NCBI GenBank assembly: GCA_017631435.1
Contig: JAGBTG010000034.1
Span: 80,700-144,699 of the forward strand
Direction: 5' to 3'
DNA length: 64,000 nt
Source: Bacteroidales bacterium
GTDB taxonomy: Bacteria; Bacteroidota; Bacteroidia; Bacteroidales; UBA932
The notes beneath the pieces are model-generated. The model searched no databases and was not told the origin of the DNA. It saw nothing but the letters and a program-made list of their open reading frames with translations. Below are positions 45,066-54,214 of the stretch, piece after piece; positions within the stretch are counted from its first letter, which is position 1; each line of letters begins with the position of its first letter. A program made the translations under genes and the position numbers.

Positions 45066-45758
45066 ATGAAACTAAAACATATATTCACAGTTTTGGCTGC
45101 AGCAGCAATTTGTACCGGTTGCAGCAAAGAGGAGATAAAGACATACAATGATCTTACTCCCGACAGGTTCATCCAGTTCTCAACCTCATCGGCAGATGTA
45201 TCATTCTTCCGTTTCCCCGGTGAGACTGAGATCCAGTATCCTGTAGTTGTAAAAAGTTCCGGCTTTGGCAATGTGGACATGCCTTACAGCATTTCAGTTG
45301 TGGCAGACAGCACTACAGCTGCCAGTTCAGATTACGCAATGCCAACCTCATTCACATTCCTTAAAGGCAATGTGGTTGACACATTCTATGTAAGCCTGAA
45401 ATATTCAGACAAACTGGATGCAAACAAAATGAGACTTACCCTTAAGATTGAGGAGAACGAGAACTTCAAGTATGGTGAGAGCGGATACCTTATGTATGAC
45501 CTATGGTTCCACAACAACCTTGTAAAACCTGACTGGTGGACATCTTCTGTTACCTCATACTATTTGGGCACTTTCTCTGAGTTGAAATACAAATATTTCC
45601 TACAGGTTACCAAAGTTGACCTTGATGGCGCAGACAACAGTACAATCAGACACTATGCCCTTATCTTCAAGGCATGGCTGGAGGAGCAGGCTGCTGCCGG
45701 CAATCCTATACTTGAGGCAAACGGCACCCCTATGACAGTTCCTGCAGGCGGTAAATAA
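45066..45758 (+). CDS. DUF4843-type surface lipoprotein
   Basis: 230 residues from ATG 45066. Lipobox AAAICTGCSK, then a beta-sandwich-like DRFIQFSTSSADVSFFRFPGETEIQYPVVVKSSG. This fits the DUF4843 lipoproteins found third in some SusC/SusD operons of Bacteroidales. Probably an accessory binding protein at the surface. It starts 11 bases after susD and ends 15 bases before the next gene. Confidence 0.8.
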   Translation: MKLKHIFTVLAAAAICTGCSKEEIKTYNDLTPDRFIQFSTSSADVSFFRFPGETEIQYPVVVKSSGFGNVDMPYSISVVADSTTAASSDYAMPTSFTFLKGNVVDTFYVSLKYSDKLDANKMRLTLKIEENENFKYGESGYLMYDLWFHNNLVKPDWWTSSVTSYYLGTFSELKYKYFLQVTKVDLDGADNSTIRHYALIFKAWLEEQAAAGNPILEANGTPMTVPAGGK

Positions 45759-45773
45759 AAAAAGTGGAAAATT

Positions 45774-47372
45774 ATGAACAAGATCAAATATCTATTTACA
45801 GCAATATGCCTGATGACAATGTTGTCGGGATGCTATGAGGATGATTCAACATCTTTCCAGATTGGATTGGAGGATGTAAAGATTGCCTCTCATGAGAAAA
45901 TTCCTTTCTCTGTTGGTGTAGAGACAAACTATACTCCATCTGTTGAGTGGGGCAGCAAGAGCCAGGCCGACTTTGAGTACAAATGGACTTTGAACGGCCG
46001 TGAGGTGATCTCTACAGATTTTACCCTTAAACACATTTTCACTGAGCTTGGAGATATCTACCTTGCATTCCAGATGACCGACAAACAGACAGGCATTGTA
46101 TACGGCAAGGACTTCTCTGCAACAGTAAGTGCAAAATATTTCCTTGGCTGGGTTATCCTTTCTGAGGGTGCAGGCCAGAAATCGCAGTTGAGCTTTGTAG
46201 ATATGGATACCTACACTTCGTACCCCGACATCTACGCTACAATCAACGGTGACGAGCTTGGAAGCAAACCTTACGGACTTGCAAACACCTGTATCTCTAA
46301 ACAGGACCAGATTGTGGTTCTTCAGGAGGGAGGTGAGGGTCCTGTTTCATTGAGCGGACTTTCATTTGTAAAGGCAAGTTACCTGAAACACGAGTTTATT
46401 GGTGAGCAGTTCCCTGAGGAGAACTTTAAGGTGAAATCAATGCTGTTCAGCCACAGGGGTGCAGAGATGCTTATCTCTGAGAACGGCAACATGTATGACA
46501 GACTTAATGCAAAATCAAGGACTACCTCTACAGCGGTATTCCAGGATGCATTGTTCTCAACACAGGCATTCCCTCACGTGGCTGGAAAGGCAAGGTTTAC
46601 CCACCATACATTTGCAGGTGCAAACTCATACTACACATTGCTGTTTGATGCCCTTGGAAACAGATGGCTGGCTTACAATACAACAATGACAGGCCAGAAA
46701 AACATCCCTGCATTCACAGCTGATGCAAAAACAAAATTTGAGGATGGTTTCAACTATTGCACAGGTATGGCTGAGGATGTGGAGCTTGTATACGGTGAGA
46801 CACATGGTGAAACCGGCTACAAGGTGAACCTTACCAACATTGTAAAAAGAGGTGGCGCATACTTTATCAACGATGCTCTTCTTACCCTTGCTTCAGGTAC
46901 TTACAAGATAACCGTATCTACACTTACCCAGAAGGCTTTTGCCCCTGAGTATGCAATTGATGAGGATACCGAGTTCTGTATGCCAAGAGGCGCAGGTACA
47001 GACTACAACGCAGATGTACATGTATTCTTCAACATTGGTCAGAAACTTTACTTCTACCATTATGCTACAGGTCTTTCTTACCTTTACAGAGACTTCAGCA
47101 AAGAGGAGAATGCTCCTGCAGGCAAGATTGTTGCAATTACCCAGAGAGGTGATGCTAAAGAGATTGGTGTAACCTTCTCAGACGGACACTTCTTCGTTTG
47201 CGACAGCCAGAAGACCAAACTTACCGCTATCAGACAGAACAACCTCGATCCTGAGAATATGGCAAACGGCCTTGTAAAGGCTCACATCAGCGATATCCCT
47301 GGAACTCCGGTTGCAACAATGTTCAAATACGGTAAAGCAGCAAACTGGACAGGTGCGAAAGTTGCAAAATAA
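45774..47372 (+). CDS. PKD-like-domain lipoprotein of the SusC/SusD operon
   Basis: 532 residues. Lipobox MLSGCYED; residues ~30-130 form a PKD-like Ig domain (VEWGSKSQADFEYKWTLNGREV, ...GDIYLAFQMTDKQTG), and the remainder (FLGWVILSEGAGQKSQLSFVDMDT...) looks like a seven-bladed-propeller-type repeat region. This family regularly accompanies DUF4843 in SusC/SusD loci without an enzyme. It probably binds the substrate outside the cell. Confidence 0.75.
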   Translation: MNKIKYLFTAICLMTMLSGCYEDDSTSFQIGLEDVKIASHEKIPFSVGVETNYTPSVEWGSKSQADFEYKWTLNGREVISTDFTLKHIFTELGDIYLAFQMTDKQTGIVYGKDFSATVSAKYFLGWVILSEGAGQKSQLSFVDMDTYTSYPDIYATINGDELGSKPYGLANTCISKQDQIVVLQEGGEGPVSLSGLSFVKASYLKHEFIGEQFPEENFKVKSMLFSHRGAEMLISENGNMYDRLNAKSRTTSTAVFQDALFSTQAFPHVAGKARFTHHTFAGANSYYTLLFDALGNRWLAYNTTMTGQKNIPAFTADAKTKFEDGFNYCTGMAEDVELVYGETHGETGYKVNLTNIVKRGGAYFINDALLTLASGTYKITVSTLTQKAFAPEYAIDEDTEFCMPRGAGTDYNADVHVFFNIGQKLYFYHYATGLSYLYRDFSKEENAPAGKIVAITQRGDAKEIGVTFSDGHFFVCDSQKTKLTAIRQNNLDPENMANGLVKAHISDIPGTPVATMFKYGKAANWTGAKVAK

Positions 47373-47380
47373 TTGTCGGG

Positions 47381-48241
47381 ATGAAATTTTTGAAACATTT
47401 GTTTATAGGTGCAGCTGTTCTTGTGGGAACAGCTGCATTTGCTCAGGACTCGCTCAAGTTCAAGTCTGATGAGCTGTTTTTGGAGTATGACAATGTGCTG
47501 CCCCAGGACCTTAAAGTAAAGGGGCCTGTACAGGGATTTGCCATCTATAAAAACTACGGCTTCTCGTTGCGCAACAGAGGCATGTGCATAGTGATGGACC
47601 TCAAAAAGGGAGAGTACGTGAACTCATTCATGCTTGAGGGGAACAAATCGCACTGCAACAACGCCGGGTTTGGCAAGGAGAAATACTCCAAGGATTCGCA
47701 GTTCCCGTTGCTTTACATCACTGAGTGCATGGGCAAACGTTGCTGCTATGTTACCGACATCACCCTTGAGGGCTCAAAAATCGTACAGAAAATCTTCTAC
47801 GATTCAGACGAGTTCAGAGTGGCAATGGACTGGGTTGTAGATGCAGAGAACAACTGCATATGGGTATACGGAGGCAAACACTTCGGCACCAAATACCTTA
47901 AAAAACTTCCCCTTCCAAAACTTTCAGACTCTGATGAGAACGGCGAGGTACACTACACCAAGGAAGATGTCCTTCAGGAGATTGTAATTGAAGGTCTTGC
48001 CATTGCCCAGGGGAGCAAGATAAGGAAAGGGAAGGCCTATCTTCCCGACGGCTGCTCACGCGAGGGAAACAAACTTCATGTGATCAACCTTAAAACCGGC
48101 GAGAAAGAGGGTGTCTACTACTACGCAGACCAGCTCAACGAACCGGAGGGACTTGACTTCAAAGGCAAATACCTCTACACAGTTTTCCATCCGGTGAGAA
48201 AGACCATCCGCTACTCCATGATCTACAGGACCAGGCTGTAG
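47381..48241 (+). CDS. Exported beta-propeller-like protein, function unknown
   Basis: 286 residues. Signal peptide MKFLKHLFIGAAVLVGTAAFA, then repeated strands such as VQGFAIYKNYGFSLRNRGMCIVMDLKKGEY and NEPEGLDFKGKYLYTVFHP that suggest a small propeller fold. It begins 8 bases after the PKD-type gene, and the heptamer GTCGGGA touches its ATG. It lacks a clear catalytic motif. It is the last gene of the SusC/SusD unit, before a terminator. Confidence 0.6.
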   Translation: MKFLKHLFIGAAVLVGTAAFAQDSLKFKSDELFLEYDNVLPQDLKVKGPVQGFAIYKNYGFSLRNRGMCIVMDLKKGEYVNSFMLEGNKSHCNNAGFGKEKYSKDSQFPLLYITECMGKRCCYVTDITLEGSKIVQKIFYDSDEFRVAMDWVVDAENNCIWVYGGKHFGTKYLKKLPLPKLSDSDENGEVHYTKEDVLQEIVIEGLAIAQGSKIRKGKAYLPDGCSREGNKLHVINLKTGEKEGVYYYADQLNEPEGLDFKGKYLYTVFHPVRKTIRYSMIYRTRL

Positions 48242-48267
48242 TTGATTGAGGTGAGGGAAATGATTAA

Positions 48268-48300
48268 GGAGGGGGACACAAATGTCACTCTCCTTTCTTA
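48268..48300 (+). terminator. Terminator of the SusC/SusD operon
   Basis: AAGGAGGGGGACA and TGTCACTCTCCTT form a stem followed by a short T-rich tail (TCTTATTATAT). Confidence 0.65.
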
Positions 48301-48329
48301 TTATATATACCCAACCTCCCATACATAGC

Positions 48330-48357
48330 GGGCACAAAACAGCAATATTTTGTGCCC
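48330..48357. other. Perfect 10-bp stem hairpin in the leader region
   Basis: GGGCACAAAA and TTTTGTGCCC enclose an 8-base loop, in the 297-base gap before the ROK kinase gene. No T-run follows, so this may be an operator or an RNA processing site. Apart from this and the terminator I see nothing else in the gap. Confidence 0.5.
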
Positions 48358-48538
48358 TAGAACAGAACACTAACCGCTCGAACACGATACACATACCCGC
48401 ATGCGCATGGAACGCGCTCCTAAGACGCAAAATGAGTCATGTAATATTCTATCGGGAAAAGGGAACAATGTAGCGGAAAATTCCTTAACTTTATACCGCT
48501 GTGGGAGGAACCGTCTCTTCCCCTTAAAACATACGGTT

Positions 48539-49498
48539 ATGGCAGTTATAGGAGTAGATCTTGGAGGTACAAAGATTGCCGCTGCAATTTTTGACCATTT
48601 TGGGAACATCAAGGCTAAGGAGGTAAGGTTGCTTGATGGGGCCGAAGGAGACAAAGTGGGCAAACTTGTAACGCAGACCATACTCTCTCTGATGGAGGGG
48701 AACCCCAGGCATCATATAAAGGCAATTGGCGTTTGTGTGCCGGGAATTGTCTACTCAAAGAAACATACCGTATGGGCCCCCAATATCCCAGGGTGGACCA
48801 ACTACCCCTTGAAGAAGAGAATTGAGAGTGTACTGCAGAATCCAAAAATCAAGATAGCAATTGAGAGCGACCGTACCTGCTACGTTCTTGGAGAGGTGTG
48901 GAAAGGTGGTGCAAAAGGATGTCAGAACGCCATCTATCTTGCCGTTGGAACAGGTATCGGTGGAGGAATACTCATTGACGGAAGGGTGCTTCACGGCCAC
49001 AGCGACATTGTGGGAGCCACCGGATGGATGGCACTACAGAATCCTTACCACGAGGACTTCATCCCTTGCGGCTGTTTTGAGCACTATGCCTCCGGCTCAG
49101 GAATTGCCCTTCAGGCCCGGAAAGCACTGCGGTGCGAGAAAAACTATACAGGTGTGCTTTCTGCCAAACCTATAGAGGAGATTTCTTCTCCAGATGTCTT
49201 TGCAGCCTACGAAGAGGGAGATCTCATTGCCCGCAAGGTGCTTGACAAGGCCATTGAGATGTGGGGAATGGGAGCAGCAAACCTGGTAAGTCTCTTCAAC
49301 CCTGAAAAATTCATATTTGGAGGCGGCGTATTTGGGCCGGCTGCCAAGTTTATCCCAAGAATCTATGACGAGGCCTGCAAATGGGGACAGCCCATATCAA
49401 TGAAACAGGTAAAATTCTCCGCCTCAAAAGTTGATGGCGAGGCAGCCCTTTACGGGGCCGGCTATCTTGCCATAAGGGAATCGATGTACGAAAAATAA
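48539..49498 (+). CDS. ROK family sugar kinase with reduced zinc motif
   Basis: 319 residues from ATG 48539; the frame upstream contains no ROK sequence. Phosphate loop VIGVDLGGTKIAAAIF, VCVPGIV, sugar/ATP elements AVGTGIGGGILIDGRVLHGHSD and LFNPEKFIFGGGVF. The zinc signature normally CxCGxxGCxE is shortened to IPCGCFEHYASG, losing the internal CGxx part. It starts the unit ROK-MFS-SIS after the SusC/SusD operon, so it probably phosphorylates the imported sugar, perhaps an amino sugar given the SIS gene. Confidence 0.85.
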   Translation: MAVIGVDLGGTKIAAAIFDHFGNIKAKEVRLLDGAEGDKVGKLVTQTILSLMEGNPRHHIKAIGVCVPGIVYSKKHTVWAPNIPGWTNYPLKKRIESVLQNPKIKIAIESDRTCYVLGEVWKGGAKGCQNAIYLAVGTGIGGGILIDGRVLHGHSDIVGATGWMALQNPYHEDFIPCGCFEHYASGSGIALQARKALRCEKNYTGVLSAKPIEEISSPDVFAAYEEGDLIARKVLDKAIEMWGMGAANLVSLFNPEKFIFGGGVFGPAAKFIPRIYDEACKWGQPISMKQVKFSASKVDGEAALYGAGYLAIRESMYEK

Positions 49499-49509
49499 AA
49501 CACAGCTAT

Positions 49510-50652
49510 ATGGAAAAGAAATATTCCACTCCCCTTGTATTTATGGCAGCCTGCGCAGGGATGTCATTCTTTGGAATCACAATGCTCTCACTGGGCCCTA
49601 TTCTTGGTCCGCTCAACGCTCTTGTAGAGGGAGCCAATGCACTTCCGTCAACCATGTCAATTGGAATCATTATAGGGACAATACTGTTTGGCCCTGTTGT
49701 GGACAAGTTCGGATACAAATGGCTCCTCATTCTGGCTTCTGCGTGTGCATTGGGAGGTGTGCAGGGATTGGCCAGCTTCAATGAAATAAGGATGCTGCAC
49801 TGCTCAATATTCCTTTTGGGTTTAGGTGGAGGAATCCTCAATGGCCTTACCAATGCCCTTGTTTCAGACATTTATGATGATAACAAGCGAGGTGGCAGGC
49901 TTGGTCTTCTGGGGGCGTTCTACTGTATAGGTGCCCTGCTATGGACCCTTCTGAATTACTTCATTCCTGATTTCAGGATTCCGTTGAATGCAGTATCAAT
50001 CATAATGGCAATACTGATTGCATCATTCATATTCATTGCATTCCCTAAAGCAAAGCCTCAGGAGAATGTATCATTGAAGAAATCTCTTGGACTGCTCAAA
50101 TACCCTGCACTCATACTGTTTGCAGTTGTACTTTTCTTCCAGTGCGCATTTGAGGGTACCAGCGGAAACTTTACAGTACAGTACCTCAACCATATTGGTG
50201 GCATGGACAACGCAACTGCAACCTTGGCCATGACTTGGTTTACAATTGGAATGCTTTGCGGAAGATTGCCGTTGGGTGGCATTATGAATAAGCTTAAAGA
50301 ACTTGGAACACTTTACCTGTACCTTGGTGTAGCCCTGGCGGGTGTAATCCTGTTCTTCATTGAGGCATCAAGCACAGTTGCAGTGTACACAGCAATGGCA
50401 CTTATAGGATTTGGAGCGGGCGCCACTTTCCCTGTAGTGCTGAACTTTATAGGAAGTGCATTCAGGGAATTGAGCGGAACCGCATTTTCTATAGCAATGT
50501 TCATTGGATTGTGCGGCCAGTCTTTTGGAAACAAGTTTATGGGAATGCAGTTTGACAATGCCGGATACATGTCACTTCCTGTAACCTTGATTGTATGCGT
50601 AGTGGTGATGGTTATACTCGTACCGCTGGCAGTAAAAGTATCAAAGAAATAA
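49510..50652 (+). CDS. MFS transporter (sugar or amino-sugar type)
   Basis: 380 residues with about 12 membrane segments (start VFMAACAGMSFFGITMLSLGPILGPL; the motif DKFGYKWLLI after helix 2 is the MFS loop). It is 11 bases downstream of the ROK kinase and 34 bases upstream of the SIS-domain gene. It likely moves the released sugar across the inner membrane. The subfamily is less clear than for the FucP-like gene at 1490. Confidence 0.8.
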   Translation: MEKKYSTPLVFMAACAGMSFFGITMLSLGPILGPLNALVEGANALPSTMSIGIIIGTILFGPVVDKFGYKWLLILASACALGGVQGLASFNEIRMLHCSIFLLGLGGGILNGLTNALVSDIYDDNKRGGRLGLLGAFYCIGALLWTLLNYFIPDFRIPLNAVSIIMAILIASFIFIAFPKAKPQENVSLKKSLGLLKYPALILFAVVLFFQCAFEGTSGNFTVQYLNHIGGMDNATATLAMTWFTIGMLCGRLPLGGIMNKLKELGTLYLYLGVALAGVILFFIEASSTVAVYTAMALIGFGAGATFPVVLNFIGSAFRELSGTAFSIAMFIGLCGQSFGNKFMGMQFDNAGYMSLPVTLIVCVVVMVILVPLAVKVSKK

Positions 50653-50686
50653 CACACTGAAATATAAACACTTAAAATTCACAGAA

Positions 50687-51448
50687 ATGTTAGCTAAAGA
50701 ATGGAAAAAGAACGCTATAAGCGTTATGGACAAAATTGAGGAAACTCAGATGGAGAACATCAGGAAAGTTGCAGAGGTTATGGCAGATACAATTGAGGCT
50801 GGCCGTTGGGTGCACACTTTCGGTTGCGGACACGCAAACCTTCCAATTGAGGAGATGTATCCAAGAATCGGTGGTTTTGTAGGATTCCACCCACTTTGCG
50901 AGCTTCCACTTACATTCTTCACCCATATCACCGGCGAGATGGGTATCCACCAGTTCCTATGGCTGGAGCGCGCAGAAGGTTACGGCCAGTCAATCATGAA
51001 GAGCTGGAACTTTGACGAGAAAGATGTTGTATGGATCTTCTCACACACAGGAATCAACGCCGTTAACATTGATGTAGCTCTTGAAGCCAAGAAACGCGGC
51101 ATGAAAGTTATCGTATTCGGTTCAGCTTCCGAGACCGGCGAGAAAGTTCCACGCCACTCATGCGGAAAGAACCTGTTCCAGATTGCAGACTACGTTGTTG
51201 ACACCTGCTGCCCTATCGTAGACGCATCTTGCCAGCTTAAGAAACATCAGGACAAAGTTGGTCCTCTTTCAACCATGGCTTCAGTAACTACAGTTTGGAT
51301 GACCATCTGTACAGTTGCAGAGATTCTTGAGGAGAGAGGTGTAAAACTTTACATCCACCCTTCACACAACGTTCCTGGCGATACTACCGCCCACGAGCGT
51401 TTGGATGCCTGCATTGCAGAGTACAAGAAAAGGTCTGCAGGATTATAA
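50687..51448 (+). CDS. SIS-domain phosphosugar protein
   Basis: 253 residues. The sugar isomerase (SIS) fold is shown by WVHTFGCGHANLPIEEMYPR (~38-58), VVWIFSHTGINAVNIDVALEAKKRGMKVIVFGS (~112-145), and later strands ending MASVTTVWMTICTVAEILEERG. It resembles the UPF0309/SIS_2 group rather than GlmS or MurQ: the MurQ catalytic motif is not seen. It probably binds or isomerises a phosphorylated sugar made by the ROK kinase two genes upstream. Confidence 0.8.
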   Translation: MLAKEWKKNAISVMDKIEETQMENIRKVAEVMADTIEAGRWVHTFGCGHANLPIEEMYPRIGGFVGFHPLCELPLTFFTHITGEMGIHQFLWLERAEGYGQSIMKSWNFDEKDVVWIFSHTGINAVNIDVALEAKKRGMKVIVFGSASETGEKVPRHSCGKNLFQIADYVVDTCCPIVDASCQLKKHQDKVGPLSTMASVTTVWMTICTVAEILEERGVKLYIHPSHNVPGDTTAHERLDACIAEYKKRSAGL

Positions 51449-51466
51449 AGATTGCTTATGATATTG

Positions 51467-51499
51467 AAGCCCCACCAGATTGCACTCTGATGGGGCTTT
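51467..51499 (+). terminator. Terminator of the ROK-MFS-SIS unit
   Basis: AAGCCCCA and TGGGGCTT form the stem (with an inner CAGA/TCTG), followed by TGATTATT. Confidence 0.75.
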
Positions 51500-51533
51500 G
51501 ATTATTAAAACAAGGGCTTAGTCCCTGCAGTTT

Positions 51534-53312
51534 CTACATAACCCTCCAGGCCGGATGGAGTTCATTGTTCTGATGGGACCTCTTGCGTACAATCTGGTAG
51601 AAGAAATTGAGTATCGCCTGCGGATTCCCTGCAAACTCCGCATCGGTACGGAGCTTCTCCTCAAACTGCGCCTTAAGCTGCGGATCTTTAGCCAGCATTT
51701 CGCGCCCTTTTACCTCCATATACTGCGGACGGATCCAGAACTCGTTTCCGGCCTGCACACAAACATTGAAGAATCCCCAATAAGTAAGGGAACCCGGTGC
51801 GGCAGGCTCCAGCATCCACATTGCCAAACGGGCTGCCGGCTGGTCCATATCAATATATATGCTTCCCTGCGGATACTCAAGTGTCTCGGTCTGCACAGTG
51901 AAATCTGGGGTTACAGGGATTCGTCCTTCACTCTGTCGGGAAGAGAATTTTCCCCCTATGTAACGGTAGGTCTCCACCTCCACTGCGGCAGGCTCCTCAA
52001 GTACAGTGTATTTCACACCATGAAGGCCAAGCAGTTCAATCACATTCTTCCACTGCGGCATAAGAATGTATGCCTTTGGAATTTTTACAGAAGAAGTTGC
52101 CTTGAATGAAGTGTATACAGGGATATTCAGGGTTATAGGATCTGTATAGTCATGGGTTACCCACTCCCCTCCGCTGAGGTCACTTTTGGTGGTATCACGC
52201 CCCCAACTCAAGTAATCTTTCATTATAACAGTTTCATCTGTGCTGCGGTAGTTGAACCCGAACGGCTCCTCTCTGGAGGCCGCAGAAGATGTATATGCAT
52301 CTGCAGCGGCAATAACCTCCTGCAGTTGTTCCTTGTTCTGCGCCAGAATTTTTGCACTGGCAAGAATGGCCTCAATTGTAGCCTCCACACGCTGTCTGTA
52401 TGGCTTGTAGATATGGTTCTCTATCAGCAGGCCCAATCTGTTGTGTGCTGCGGCATACCCCTGCGAATAACGGGGATCAAAGGTGTCCGGAACAAAACCG
52501 GTCTCGGGAGCATTGTACTTCTTGAAGCTGCCGTACCAGAAAATTGGGAAACCGGCCTCCTCCATCATGCTGCAAAGCTGTTTTTCATACACTTCTTGGC
52601 TCCAGCGGGTAATTCCAGGCTCCATATTGCCGGTCATGTTGTCAATGGCATAAGTCATCACATACTGGAAATCTGCACCGTTGGTAACATGCACATCAAT
52701 GAACAGCTCCGGCAGCCATCTGTTGTACATCTTCAGCCAAGCCCTCATCTCGGGGGCATCCGCCTTAAGGAAATCCCTGTTGAGGTTCAGCTGCTGCGAG
52801 GTGTTCCTTGTACCCAGCTCATCCGGGCCGTTCTGGTTGATACGGTTGAGTGCTGTAAAGTTCTCATGACCGTCTACATTGAACACCGGCACAAAGACAA
52901 AGCTCACATCATCAAGCAGCCCAATATCCTTTTTCCCCACAATCATATCCCTTACAAATATCATTGAAGCATCTTTTCCATCCGGCTCTCCCGCATGGAT
53001 ACACGACTCCACCAGTATGATCACCCTCCCCTTCCTGCGGATATCCTCCGGAGCGGTAAGGCCATCCTTGTCTACAATTACCAGTGAAAGGTCCCTCCCC
53101 AGCGGCGAGGTTCCAAACGAAGCAATGTTCACCATTGGCGAATACCTCTCCAGCCTCTGGAAAAACTCCATTGTCTGGCCGAATTTTGGTGTCTTTACAA
53201 AATCTGTCTCCTCTGCATAAGTGACAAAATCAGCCACTGTTGCCTTCTGGGCGCAAGAAACGCACAATGAAGCGGCAAGAACTGCTGTTGCAAGTAAGGT
53301 TTTGGCTCTCAT
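51534..53312 (-). CDS. M14-family zinc carboxypeptidase, exported
   Basis: 592 residues from ATG 53312; the longer frame covers the promoter. Signal ending ASLCVSC (lipoprotein-like). Zinc ligands HAGEPDGKD (HxxE, near residue 105) and a later His in DVHVTNGADF, in the M14 carboxypeptidase layout (FVPVFNVDGHE, LNLNRDFLKADAPEM). It removes residues from peptide C-termini outside the cytosol. A -7-like TATCTTCG (53333-53340) and a small hairpin separate it from the RiPP operon upstream, so it is probably expressed separately, although read-through is possible. Confidence 0.9.
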   Translation of the reverse strand: MRAKTLLATAVLAASLCVSCAQKATVADFVTYAEETDFVKTPKFGQTMEFFQRLERYSPMVNIASFGTSPLGRDLSLVIVDKDGLTAPEDIRRKGRVIILVESCIHAGEPDGKDASMIFVRDMIVGKKDIGLLDDVSFVFVPVFNVDGHENFTALNRINQNGPDELGTRNTSQQLNLNRDFLKADAPEMRAWLKMYNRWLPELFIDVHVTNGADFQYVMTYAIDNMTGNMEPGITRWSQEVYEKQLCSMMEEAGFPIFWYGSFKKYNAPETGFVPDTFDPRYSQGYAAAHNRLGLLIENHIYKPYRQRVEATIEAILASAKILAQNKEQLQEVIAAADAYTSSAASREEPFGFNYRSTDETVIMKDYLSWGRDTTKSDLSGGEWVTHDYTDPITLNIPVYTSFKATSSVKIPKAYILMPQWKNVIELLGLHGVKYTVLEEPAAVEVETYRYIGGKFSSRQSEGRIPVTPDFTVQTETLEYPQGSIYIDMDQPAARLAMWMLEPAAPGSLTYWGFFNVCVQAGNEFWIRPQYMEVKGREMLAKDPQLKAQFEEKLRTDAEFAGNPQAILNFFYQIVRKRSHQNNELHPAWRVM

Positions 53313-53364
53313 ATATATCAAGTTGGTTTGTGCGAAGATAACCATTACCATCTCCAGAGATGCC

Positions 53365-53712
53365 CTAGGATTTCCACATATACAAACGCTCATCTCCACA
53401 TCTTTTGCATCTGGCTATTACACCATTTTCTACATGACGGATAATTTGCATATCTTCGTATTGGCACTTATGGCATTCAATCACAGCCTTTCTCCCATTA
53501 ATGATGACTTTTGTTTTATCCTTAATCATAAATCCATATATCATGCACAGTACAAGAAAAACCACCAATGCAACCCAAAAGCCTTCACTAATCCATGCAA
53601 TGACAGATGTGACAATAACAAGCAATCCAAGGACAGTATCTACCCACTCATATTTTGTACGGAGTAACTTTAAAGCAAAAAAAACAATCAGAGAAACAAT
53701 AATAAGACCCAT
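53365..53712 (-). CDS. Small membrane protein with zinc-ribbon end
   Basis: 115 residues. Two or three membrane helices (IIVSLIVFFALKLL; VLGLLVIVTSVIAWISEGFWVALVVFLVLCMIYGFMI, ~25-62) then a cytosolic domain with CHKC (~83-86) and CKRC (~106-109), spaced like a metal-binding ribbon. I know no family name. It is the last gene of the radical SAM cluster, 4 bases after the formyltransferase, so it may be a membrane component of that pathway. Confidence 0.65.
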   Translation of the reverse strand: MGLIIVSLIVFFALKLLRTKYEWVDTVLGLLVIVTSVIAWISEGFWVALVVFLVLCMIYGFMIKDKTKVIINGRKAVIECHKCQYEDMQIIRHVENGVIARCKRCGDERLYMWKS

Positions 53713-53716
53713 AGCA

Positions 53717-54214
53717 TTATAGTTTTAGTTTTTGATAATATTCATTGAAGAATCTGTCCAACAACCTTGCTGCAATAACATCTGCATTGTTTCTGGCAGT
53801 ATCTACATTATCGTCGGGAGTAATGGGATATGATTGCTGATATAATATTTCACCCCCATCTACCTCATTGGCAATTCTATGTAAAGTAACACCATTCTCC
53901 ACCTCTTTATTCCTGAAAATCCCCACCCACGGGTCCAGGCCACGATATTTTGGCAACAGAGAAGGATGTATATTGTAAGCCCCATATTTTGGAATACCGA
54001 ACAATGATTGTGGCAAAACATAAGGGCAACGCCAAGTTATCATCAATTCAGCCTCACCACTTTTGATTGCCTCTTCCAACTCCATCAGAAAGACATGTTT
54101 TTCCACATCTGCAAAGTCATTTACATCCATAACCTGCAAATGGAGGCACTTGTTGTCCTCCAGATACTTTCTGACATTATTCTCACCTGTGGTAACCAAA
54201 AGGACTTTAATCAT
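53717..54214 (-). CDS. Small formyltransferase-fold enzyme
   Basis: 165 residues. The formyltransferase motif AYNIHPSLLPKYRGLDP (Asn and His of the Asn-His-Asp triad, about residues 80-96) and the Asp in HRIANEVDGGEIL (~125) are intact. It is much shorter than methionyl-tRNA formyltransferase (~310) and closer to PurN or sugar-formyltransferase size, without a C-terminal domain. It should transfer a formyl group from formyltetrahydrofolate to an amine. It overlaps the B12-type radical SAM gene by 8 bases, so the substrate may be the cluster's peptide product or an intermediate. Confidence 0.8.
   Translation of the reverse strand: MIKVLLVTTGENNVRKYLEDNKCLHLQVMDVNDFADVEKHVFLMELEEAIKSGEAELMITWRCPYVLPQSLFGIPKYGAYNIHPSLLPKYRGLDPWVGIFRNKEVENGVTLHRIANEVDGGEILYQQSYPITPDDNVDTARNNADVIAARLLDRFFNEYYQKLKL

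Noticed and set aside
51534-53312. M14 peptidase as the leader peptidase of the RiPP operon
   Set aside because: It is exported, lies after a hairpin and a likely separate promoter, and carboxypeptidases do not remove N-terminal leaders. Left as an unlinked neighbour.
53461-53480. TTGGCAC as a third sigma-54 promoter
   Set aside because: The -12 part (TTGC at the right distance) is missing and no upstream 17-bp palindrome is nearby.
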